Shown: positions 1-5,543 of the stretch, in pieces | Layout of the letters: each line of letters begins with the position of its first letter | Position numbering within the stretch: the first letter of the stretch is position 1 | Source: Cytophagales bacterium | Lineage (GTDB): Bacteria > Bacteroidota > Bacteroidia > Cytophagales > UBA9547 | Reading direction: 5' to 3' | NCBI GenBank assembly: GCA_025360395.1 | Contig: JANYCH010000406.1 | Location: 1 to 7,260 of the forward strand | DNA length: 7,260 nucleotides | Made by a program: the position numbers and the translations under genes | Notes under the pieces: generated by a model | What the model was told of the DNA's origin: nothing | What the model saw: only the letters and a program-made list of their open reading frames with translations | Databases searched by the model: none

Positions 1-164
1 TTTTCTATGCTGACCGGCGATTGCAGTAGACTTTCTTCCTTTTTGGAAGCAGTAATGACTACTTCCTCAATTTCATGGTTTTGAGATGTATCAATGCGAA
101 GCGAATCGGATTGGGAAAAGCTAAAAAAAGAGATAAATAAAAAGAAAATCAAAAGCCTGACCAT
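1..164 (-). CDS. TonB-dependent outer-membrane receptor, N-terminal fragment (runs off left edge)
   Basis: My own translation from the ATG at 164-162 gives 54 residues and stays open to the window edge. It begins with a signal peptide: MVR followed by a strongly hydrophobic Leu/Ile/Phe stretch ending in FSFSQS near residue 19, a typical Bacteroidota export signal. A short linker follows, then IEEVVITASKKEESLLQSPVSIE (split here as IEEVVITAS, residues 32-40, and KKEESLLQSPVSIE, 41-54). This matches the TonB box and the start of the plug domain in TonB-dependent receptors. No carboxypeptidase-regulatory-like domain lies between signal and plug, so it resembles classical siderophore, metal or vitamin receptors rather than SusC-type glycan receptors. 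The barrel lies outside the window and the substrate cannot be read from this piece. The gene follows a ModE-like regulator by 49 bp, and a ModE-like operator overlaps its start, which suggests a molybdate- or tungstate-related substrate (inference). Confidence 0.85.
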   Translation of the reverse strand, partial: MVRLLIFFLFISFFSFSQSDSLRIDTSQNHEIEEVVITASKKEESLLQSPVSIE

Positions 165-189
165 CGTTATCTATAATTAAGAATAACGA
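164..189. promoter_or_regulatory. Putative ModE-type operator at the TonB-receptor start
   Basis: A perfect 7-bp inverted repeat, TCGTTAT (164-170) and ATAACGA (183-189), is separated by 12 bp. Its core, CGTTAT-N12-ATAACG, has the arms and spacing that I recall for the Escherichia coli modA operator bound by ModE. It lies in the 49-bp gap after a modE-like gene and overlaps the first base of the receptor start codon. Bound regulator would therefore cover the translation start and probably the transcription start. A weak -7-like element on the minus strand (TATTTTCG, 187-194) overlaps one arm, but I see no convincing -33 partner. Repression is inferred from position only. Confidence 0.6.
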
Positions 190-213
190 AAATAACAGGA
201 AGATATTAATTTG

Positions 214-552
214 CTAGAATTCTATATTAGTTTCTTTTAAAAATACCTGGAACAATTCATTAAACCGATGAAAGGCCTGGATCGCCTTTTCACCCTTTTC
301 GGTCAGTACAGTAGTTCCGCCACCTTTCCCACCCCTGGAAAGTAATACTAAGGGTTCCCCAATCCTATCGTTCATTTGATTGATCAGGTTCCATGCCTGC
401 TGATAGGACATTTTCATTTCTATGGAAGCCTTTCTTAATGAACCGGTGTCCCTTATTTTTTCCAAAAGTTCTATTCTTCCGTAACCTAAAAACGGGCCTT
501 CTTCTGTATCGATCCAGATACGGCCGTTTGGTGTTAATTTATTTTCTGTCAT
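214..552 (-). CDS. ModE-type winged helix-turn-helix regulator, DNA-binding domain only
   Basis: This 112-aa protein matches the N-terminal DNA-binding domain of ModE, the molybdate-responsive regulator (LysR-like winged helix). The helix-turn-helix lies at about residues 37-61, GSLRKASIEMKMSYQQAWN followed by LINQMN. It aligns closely with GSISQGAKDAGISYKSAWDAINEMN of E. coli ModE as I recall it. The wing, GGKGGGTTVLTEKG (residues 74-87), aligns with the diagnostic GGKGGG..VLT..G segment of ModE. The protein ends about ten residues after the dimerisation helix and has no MOP/TOBE molybdate-binding domains, which in full-length ModE make up the C-terminal half. It starts 9 bp after the S33 lipoprotein gene and precedes the TonB receptor by 49 bp, so cotranscription is likely. 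The recognition helix resembles E. coli ModE, which fits the operator-like repeat at 164-189. Family assignment is firm; the effector is unknown. Confidence 0.88.
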   Translation of the reverse strand: MTENKLTPNGRIWIDTEEGPFLGYGRIELLEKIRDTGSLRKASIEMKMSYQQAWNLINQMNDRIGEPLVLLSRGGKGGGTTVLTEKGEKAIQAFHRFNELFQVFLKETNIEF

Positions 553-561
553 TATAAATTC

Positions 562-1599
562 TTATTTGCTTTCAGTCTTGCTTAAAAACCGGATAAGCCC
601 TTCAAAATATATTTTCTGATCGTCATAAAAGCAGAAATGGCTTCCATTCGGGCAAAACAGATAAGAACCATTCTGAACTTTTGAAGCTATTTTTTTCATG
701 TGCTCCGGATCCATTGTGTCGTATTTTGCTCCTATTGAAAGCACAGGAATATTTAATTTAGAAAGCTGTTCGAACCGGTCCCAGGTTTCAAGTTTACCGG
801 AAATTCCAAACTCGCTTGGCCCCTGCATGGTTACATAGAGTGAGCTGTTCAATTTGCCTAGTGAACGGGTAATGGGTTCAGGCCATTTTCCGAGTGGCAT
901 TCGGCATAAGTGCTGAACATAATAATTGCTTTCCAACAGTAGCATGTAGCGAGGGTTTTGAAAATCCTTGGTCTTCTCTATCTGACGAATTGTGTCAAGG
1001 ACTTTCTGGTCCATTTGGGGAGCCAGTACCTCATCAGCATATTTTCCATAATCCGGGCAGCTTGCCATCATATTGGAAATAATCAGTCCTTTAATATTGG
1101 CCTGGTATTTCAATGCATATTCCATTGCCAATATTCCTCCCCAGGAATGTCCAAGCAAATAACAATTGTCTTTATTCAGGTTCAAGGCTTTTCTAACCTG
1201 CTCCAGTTCTTCTACATAACGCGACAAATCCCACAAAGAAGTATCGTTAGGATTATCTGAATTACCACATCCCAGCTGATCGTAGTAGATAAATTCGATC
1301 CCTTCTGCCGGAAGAAAGTTTTCAAAGCATTCAAAATATTCATGAGTGGCACCGGGACCTCCATTAAGCAATAAAACTTTCACTTTAGGATTATGGCCAA
1401 TTCGCTTTGTCCATACCTTATATTTTCCTTTTGGTGTTTCTACTGATACTAATTTGATCCCGCCGTTCTGAATTTGAGTGGTATCTATTTTAAAATACTC
1501 TTTTGTCGATAATTCGTTTTCACACCCAGACTTTTTACAGGAAACCAACAAGGTTATTATTATTAAAAAGGGCAATATTGATTTATAATACCTGCGCAT
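562..1599 (-). CDS. S33 family (proline iminopeptidase-like) alpha/beta hydrolase, lipoprotein
   Basis: This 345-aa alpha/beta hydrolase belongs to the proline iminopeptidase family (MEROPS S33), whose members remove N-terminal residues, often proline, from peptides. Residues 1-20 form a signal sequence ending in LLVS before Cys21, a lipobox, so the protein should be exported and lipid-anchored, unlike cytoplasmic relatives. Visible catalytic features are the oxyanion-loop motif GGPG (80-83), the nucleophile elbow GHSWGG with Ser152 (150-155), probable acid Asp294 in GAKYDTMDP, and His321 in NGSHF. All three triad residues are present and the length is normal for the family plus a signal. The start is supported by the signal peptide. 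The leader contains a good Bacteroidota promoter (1705-1734). The gene is probably first of a unit with the ModE-like regulator (9-bp gap) and perhaps the TonB receptor. Family membership does not prove prolyl specificity; esterase or other peptidase activity is possible. Confidence 0.88.
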   Translation of the reverse strand: MRRYYKSILPFLIIITLLVSCKKSGCENELSTKEYFKIDTTQIQNGGIKLVSVETPKGKYKVWTKRIGHNPKVKVLLLNGGPGATHEYFECFENFLPAEGIEFIYYDQLGCGNSDNPNDTSLWDLSRYVEELEQVRKALNLNKDNCYLLGHSWGGILAMEYALKYQANIKGLIISNMMASCPDYGKYADEVLAPQMDQKVLDTIRQIEKTKDFQNPRYMLLLESNYYVQHLCRMPLGKWPEPITRSLGKLNSSLYVTMQGPSEFGISGKLETWDRFEQLSKLNIPVLSIGAKYDTMDPEHMKKIASKVQNGSYLFCPNGSHFCFYDDQKIYFEGLIRFLSKTESK

Positions 1600-1704
1600 T
1601 GAATTGATTTAGCGATAAAAATAATAAGAATCAAATAACCACATTGAAAGACCTGATCCTATTTAACTATTATTTAATCTGTTAATGAATCAACAGGAAA
1701 ATCA

Positions 1705-1734
1705 CAAATGTATATTTACCTGCATATTATCAAA
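1705..1734 (-). promoter_or_regulatory. Putative Bacteroidota-type promoter for the S33 hydrolase/modE unit
   Basis: Read on the minus strand, TTTG (1734-1731) is followed after 18 bp by TACATTTG (1712-1705). This matches the phylum consensus of a TTG -33 element and a TAnnTTTG -7 element within the usual 17-23 bp spacing. Transcription would start near 1698 and give a leader of about 100 nt before the ATG at 1599. The motif is short and AT-rich, so chance is possible, but it is the best match in this intergenic region. Confidence 0.5.
1711..1718 (+). promoter_or_regulatory. Weak -7-like element upstream of gpmA
   Basis: TATATTTA matches TAnnTTTG at all but the last position. It would place a start site near 1725, about 15 nt before the gpmA ATG. 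No TTG is present at the expected -33 distance. It overlaps the opposing minus-strand promoter element, so the two could compete if both are real. Low confidence. Confidence 0.22.
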
Positions 1735-1739
1735 TTTTT

Positions 1740-2351
1740 ATGGCTTTACTTGTTATCGTCCGTCATGGACAATCCGTCTGGAACCTGAAGAATCTTTTTA
1801 CCGGCTGGGCAGATGTTGCTTTAACTCATTTGGGTGAACAGGAAGCCCAGCACGCCGGGATGGTTTTAAAGACTTATCATTTTGATGTTGCTTTCACTTC
1901 AGTGCTGAAACGTGCCATCAATACTTTGGAAATAATCCAACAGGAAATGAAAACCAAACTGCCTGTGATCAAATCTGCCGCATTGAATGAAAGGAATTAT
2001 GGAGAGCTGCAGGGATTGAACAAGGCCGAAACAGGTGTTAAATATGGTATTAAGCAATTGATGCTGTGGCGTAGAAGTTTTACAGAAATTCCACCAAAGG
2101 GAGAAAGCCTGAAGAATACGTACGACAGGGTGATTCCTTACTATCAAAATGAAATTGTACCAAAATTAAAAGAGGGAAAAAATGTGCTGATAGTAGCACA
2201 TGGTAATAGCTTAAGGGCTTTGATGATGTTCCTGGAAAATATTAGTCCTGAAGAAATTCAACATATTGACCTGGCAACAGGTGCTCCAAGAGTGTATGAA
2301 TTTTCACCTGAAATGAAATTGGTTAAAGCAGAGTATATCAAACTCACTTAA
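1740..2351 (+). CDS. gpmA: 2,3-bisphosphoglycerate-dependent phosphoglycerate mutase
   Basis: This cytoplasmic enzyme interconverts 3-phosphoglycerate and 2-phosphoglycerate in glycolysis and gluconeogenesis. The 203-aa product begins with the phosphohistidine motif VRHGQSVWN (His9) and NLFTGWADVALTHLG, diagnostic of the cofactor-dependent branch. Further hallmarks are SVLKRAINTL (Arg58), LNERNYGELQGLNKAE (Glu84 as likely acid/base), WRRSF (110-114), and the second catalytic histidine in AHGNSLRA (His154). It is shorter than the ~250-aa E. coli enzyme because a loop of about 20 residues after the WRR segment is missing (IPPKGESL joins directly) and the C-terminal tail is absent. This compact form is known in other bacteria and looks intact. 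The ATG start gives the normal N-terminus directly before the first beta strand; no Shine-Dalgarno sequence is visible. It is the first gene of a four-gene plus-strand unit, 17 bp before the pyruvate oxidase gene. Confidence 0.95.
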   Translation: MALLVIVRHGQSVWNLKNLFTGWADVALTHLGEQEAQHAGMVLKTYHFDVAFTSVLKRAINTLEIIQQEMKTKLPVIKSAALNERNYGELQGLNKAETGVKYGIKQLMLWRRSFTEIPPKGESLKNTYDRVIPYYQNEIVPKLKEGKNVLIVAHGNSLRALMMFLENISPEEIQHIDLATGAPRVYEFSPEMKLVKAEYIKLT

Positions 2352-2368
2352 TTCAAAAGACAAATACT

Positions 2369-4105
2369 ATGAGTAAAAATGTAGCAGAGCAGCTTGTAGA
2401 CATGCTGAAACAAGCTGGGATAAAAAGAATTTATGCCGTCACCGGCGACAGTTTGAACTTTGTAAATGATGCAGTACGAAGGGACGGAACTATTCAATGG
2501 ATCCATGTAAGGCATGAAGAAACAGGTGCTTATGCTGCCAGTGCGGAAGCACAGCTGACAGGCCTTGCATGTTGTGCAGGAAGCAGCGGACCAGGGCATG
2601 TGCATTTAATAAATGGATTGTATGATGCTCACAAATCCAGGGCCTCGGTCATTGCCATTGCTTCTACAATTCATTCAACAGAATTTGGAACTGATTCTTT
2701 TCAGGAAACCAACACTATCAAACTTTTTGAAGATTGCAGTTGCTACAACCAGATAGCCAATACTCCTGCGCAATTCCCCAGAATGTTTCAAACTGCTATT
2801 CAGCATGCTATTCACCGGAATGGAGTTGCAGTAATAGGTTTGCCGGGCGACCTTACAGAAATGGATGCTGTACAAAGCCCAACAGCCATGCAAATTTTCA
2901 AAACCAAACAGATAGTAAAACCGGCATTATTTGAAATACAGCAATTGGCAGATATTCTCAATAGCCATAAATCAATTACCATCTTCTGCGGAACTGGTGC
3001 CGATGAAGCCCATGATGAGATTGTAGCTTTATCACAGTTATTAAATGCTCCGGTTGGTTATTCTTTCAAGGGGAAGATGGGAATTCAGCATAATAATCCT
3101 AATGAGGTTGGAATGACAGGCTTGCTGGGATTACCATCTGCTTTCAAAAGCATGCATGAGTCTGAAGTGCTCCTGCTGCTGGGAACAGATTTTCCCTATA
3201 CTGATTTCATGCCTGTTAAAAACAAAATAATACAGATAGACATCGCTGGTGAGAAACTTGGAAGAAGGGCAAAATTGGAATTGGGGCTTTGTGGAAATAT
3301 AAAAGATACTTTAATTGATTTGCTATTGTTAGTTAACCAAAAAATGGACGACTCTTTCCTGACCGAACAATTAGAGTATTACAGTGAAGTAAAAGAACAT
3401 TTGCAATCATATGTCAAAGATCCGGGAGTTGAAGGAGCAATTCATCCTGAATACGTAGCTGCAACTATTGATAAACTAGCAGATGCTGATGCCATTTTCA
3501 CTGTTGACACCGGAATGACCTGCGTATGGGCTGCCAGATATCTGAATTCAACCGGAAAAAGAACTTTGCTGGGATCCTTCAATCATGGATCTATGGCCAA
3601 TGCCATGCCACAGGCTATAGGGGCGGCCTTGGCGTGTCCTGACAGACAAACAATTGCTTTATGTGGCGATGGAGGCATTTCTATGAGTATGGGTGATTTA
3701 ATGACCATTGTGCAATATAAATTACCCATCAAAGTAATCATTTTCAACAATCACTCATTAGGAATGGTGAAGTTAGAAATGCAGGTTTCCGGGCTTCCTG
3801 ACTGGCAAACCGATATGGTCAACCCCAATTTTGCCAAGATTGGCGAAGCGATGGGAATGCTTTCATTTACTGTAAACAACCCGAACGACGTTCAAAGCAG
3901 TTTAGAAAAAGCTTTTGCATACAATGGGCCGGTTTTGCTCAACATCTTAACTGATCCGGATGCTCTTGCTATGCCACCTAAAATTTCATTCAAACAGGTT
4001 AAAGGAATGGCAGTCAGTATGACCAAACTCATGTTAAGCGGAAGAATGGAAGATGTCTGGAAAACCATAGAATCTAATAAAAAGCATTTAACAGAAATAT
4101 TTTAA
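2369..4105 (+). CDS. poxB: Thiamine-diphosphate-dependent pyruvate:quinone oxidoreductase (pyruvate oxidase, PoxB-like)
   Basis: PoxB-type enzymes are peripheral membrane flavoproteins that oxidise pyruvate to acetate and CO2 and reduce quinone (probably menaquinone here, by inference from the phylum). The 578-aa length is close to E. coli PoxB (572). The N-terminal ThDP domain (about 1-180) holds VTGDSLN (24-30), the catalytic glutamate in RHEE (Glu50), AGSSGPGHVHLINGLYDAH and FQETN, all close to E. coli PoxB. A central FAD-binding domain spans about 185-325. The C-terminal ThDP domain (about 355-535) carries the cofactor motif from GDGG (433-436) to NN (460-461). The tail, MPPKISFKQVKGMAVSMTK then LMLSGRMEDVW, resembles the E. 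coli C-terminal segment that mediates lipid binding and activation. These features favour PoxB over acetolactate synthase or other family members. It lies 17 bp after gpmA and 8 bp before the next gene, so it is very likely cotranscribed. Confidence 0.92.
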   Translation: MSKNVAEQLVDMLKQAGIKRIYAVTGDSLNFVNDAVRRDGTIQWIHVRHEETGAYAASAEAQLTGLACCAGSSGPGHVHLINGLYDAHKSRASVIAIASTIHSTEFGTDSFQETNTIKLFEDCSCYNQIANTPAQFPRMFQTAIQHAIHRNGVAVIGLPGDLTEMDAVQSPTAMQIFKTKQIVKPALFEIQQLADILNSHKSITIFCGTGADEAHDEIVALSQLLNAPVGYSFKGKMGIQHNNPNEVGMTGLLGLPSAFKSMHESEVLLLLGTDFPYTDFMPVKNKIIQIDIAGEKLGRRAKLELGLCGNIKDTLIDLLLLVNQKMDDSFLTEQLEYYSEVKEHLQSYVKDPGVEGAIHPEYVAATIDKLADADAIFTVDTGMTCVWAARYLNSTGKRTLLGSFNHGSMANAMPQAIGAALACPDRQTIALCGDGGISMSMGDLMTIVQYKLPIKVIIFNNHSLGMVKLEMQVSGLPDWQTDMVNPNFAKIGEAMGMLSFTVNNPNDVQSSLEKAFAYNGPVLLNILTDPDALAMPPKISFKQVKGMAVSMTKLMLSGRMEDVWKTIESNKKHLTEIF

Positions 4106-4113
4106 TAAGGCTT

Positions 4114-4410
4114 ATGGAAAAGAAAATGCATTACGGCACTATAACAGAAGCACTCGAAGCTTTTAAAAATCAAGGCTTTACTATTGATTTTAACCTCGAA
4201 GAAAATTTTCTTACCCATGACAACGAAAAGTATCATCCTGAAGATTTTGAGATAGTTGATGTATACCGGTATGAGGGAGCCACTGACCCTGGGGATGAAT
4301 CCTCTGTATATGCACTTCAATCAAAATCCGGTGTAAAAGGAGTCTACGTTACCAGCTACGGGGCTTCTCCAGACAATCTTATTACCAAAATCCTTAAAAA
4401 ACTTCATTAA
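4114..4410 (+). CDS. Conserved 98-aa protein of unknown function
   Basis: I recognise this as a small family common in Bacteroidota genomes, where relatives are, as far as I recall, often labelled 'phosphoribosylpyrophosphate synthetase'. Nothing in the sequence supports that label: it is far too short (those enzymes have about 310 residues) and shows no PRPP-binding motif. Visible features are a predicted helix near the start (TITEALEAFKNQGF), an acidic middle (NLEENFL, HPEDFEIVD), a conserved-looking core YRYEGATDPGDESSVYALQS (51-70), then GVKGVYVTSYG and a C-terminal helix ending KILKKLH. There is no signal peptide or membrane segment, so it should be a soluble cytoplasmic alpha/beta protein. 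It sits 8 bp after poxB and 3 bp before the aldolase gene, so translation is probably coupled with theirs. An internal Met at residue 5 is an alternative start. A role with the flanking carbon-metabolism enzymes is only a contextual guess. Confidence 0.85.
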   Translation: MEKKMHYGTITEALEAFKNQGFTIDFNLEENFLTHDNEKYHPEDFEIVDVYRYEGATDPGDESSVYALQSKSGVKGVYVTSYGASPDNLITKILKKLH

Positions 4411-4413
4411 CCT

Positions 4414-5469
4414 ATGATCTCTTCCAGAATATCAGAACTTTTAGCTGGCGAAGCTGACAATTTACTTCAACATACCTGTGAAGCTATTCCCAAAGATCTG
4501 TTGCATCAACCAGGTCCGGACCATGTAGAAAAGATTTGGATAAACAGCAACAGGAGTAACCAGGTGTTGGGAAGAATGCAAAACTTACTGAACCATGGTC
4601 GCTTAGGAGGTACCGGTTATTGCAGTATACTGCCAGTAGATCAGGGAGTTGAGCATAGTGCAGGTGCATCATTTGCGGCAAACCCGCTGTATTTTGATCC
4701 TGAGAACATTGTTAAACTTGCCATAGAAGCAGGTTGCAATGCCGTAGTTTCTACCTTTGGTGTGCTGGGAATTGTAAGCAGAAAATATGCACACCGAATC
4801 CCATTCATTGTAAAAATTAACCATAATGAATTTTTAAGCTATCCTAACCGTTACGATCAGGTCCTTTTTGGTTCTGTAAAAAATGCCTGGGACATGGGCG
4901 CAATTGGCGTTGGAGCAACTATATACTGGGGTTCAGAAGAAAGTACAAGACAGTTAAAAGAAATAGCTGAAGCTTTTGAATATGCACATCAGTTGGGAAT
5001 GATCACCATCCTCTGGTGTTACACAAGAAATAATGCTTTTAAAGTTAACGGAGTAGATTATACTACCGCTGCAGATTTTACTGGTCAGGCGAACCATCTG
5101 GGAGTAACTATCCAAACAGATATTATCAAACAAAAATTACCTACCAACAATGGTGGTTACCTGGCGACCAAACATGGCAAAACCAGCCCTTTGGTCTATG
5201 AAAAATTGACAACAAACCATCCTATTGACCTTTGTCGTTACCAGGTCTTAAACTGCTACAGCGGGCGCATTGGCCTTATAAATTCGGGAGGCGAAAGTGG
5301 TAAGGAAGATTTTAAAGACTCAGTTACAACCGCTGTTATCAATAAAAGAGCCGGGGGAATGGGGCTCATAATGGGAAGAAAGGCATTTCAAAGGCCTTTT
5401 AAAGAAGGTGTGGAATTGATAAATCTTGTTCAGGATGTTTATCTTGAAAAAGGAATTACAATTGCCTGA
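4414..5469 (+). CDS. fbaB: Class I fructose-bisphosphate aldolase, FbaB/DhnA type
   Basis: This enzyme cleaves fructose 1,6-bisphosphate to glyceraldehyde 3-phosphate and dihydroxyacetone phosphate, and runs in reverse in gluconeogenesis, through a Schiff-base lysine without metal. The 351-aa length matches E. coli FbaB (350). Characteristic segments are ILPVDQGVEHSAGASFA (72-88), FIVKINHNEFL (131-141), the GAIGVGATIYWGS strand (162-174), and TDIIKQKLPTNNGGY (235-249). In the last, Lys239 aligns with the Schiff-base lysine of archaeal-type class I aldolases (my alignment by eye). The phosphate-binding strand-loop segments GLINSGGESG (287-296) and GLIMGRKAFQRP (317-328) close the TIM barrel. 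The start 3 bp after the preceding stop is the only one consistent with the family's N-terminal extension. It is the last gene of the plus-strand unit and is followed after 21 bp by a strong terminator. Other DhnA-family aldolases such as LsrF are shorter, so FbaB is preferred. Confidence 0.93.
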   Translation: MISSRISELLAGEADNLLQHTCEAIPKDLLHQPGPDHVEKIWINSNRSNQVLGRMQNLLNHGRLGGTGYCSILPVDQGVEHSAGASFAANPLYFDPENIVKLAIEAGCNAVVSTFGVLGIVSRKYAHRIPFIVKINHNEFLSYPNRYDQVLFGSVKNAWDMGAIGVGATIYWGSEESTRQLKEIAEAFEYAHQLGMITILWCYTRNNAFKVNGVDYTTAADFTGQANHLGVTIQTDIIKQKLPTNNGGYLATKHGKTSPLVYEKLTTNHPIDLCRYQVLNCYSGRIGLINSGGESGKEDFKDSVTTAVINKRAGGMGLIMGRKAFQRPFKEGVELINLVQDVYLEKGITIA

Positions 5470-5490
5470 AAAACAATGTTATTAATAATC

Positions 5491-5528
5491 AAAAAAAACC
5501 TCTCCTAATTCGGAAGAGGTTTTTTTTT
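5491..5528. terminator. Bidirectional intrinsic terminator between fbaB and etfA
   Basis: CCTCT (5499-5503) pairs with AGAGG (5515-5519), extended by CC (5504-5505) with GG (5512-5513) around one bulged A, and closed by a TAATTC loop. Eight A residues precede the stem and nine T residues follow it. The structure therefore ends in a U-tract on both strands and can terminate both the plus-strand operon and the convergent etf operon. It lies 21 bp after the fbaB stop and 15 bp after the etfA stop. Confidence 0.9.
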
Positions 5529-5543
5529 AGAATCTGCTCTAAT

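Noticed and set aside
1..164. SusC-like glycan receptor
   Set aside because: The plug begins right after a short linker without the carboxypeptidase-regulatory-like domain usual in SusC proteins; full sequence would be needed for certainty.
958..1260. 100-aa plus-strand open frame
   Set aside because: It is antisense to the conserved catalytic core of the S33 hydrolase, with no recognisable domain.
2369..4105. Acetolactate synthase large subunit as an alternative for the ThDP enzyme
   Set aside because: The N-terminal, FQETN and C-terminal LSGR tail segments follow PoxB closely, and no acetolactate synthase small subunit or branched-chain amino-acid gene is nearby.
4102..4320. 72-aa minus-strand frame opposite the 98-aa gene
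   Set aside because: The plus-strand frame fits the operon spacing and a known family; the antisense frame shows neither.
4114..4410. Phosphoribosylpyrophosphate synthetase as the function of the 98-aa protein
   Set aside because: It has about one third of the needed length and no PRPP-binding or catalytic motifs; the label looks like propagated misannotation.
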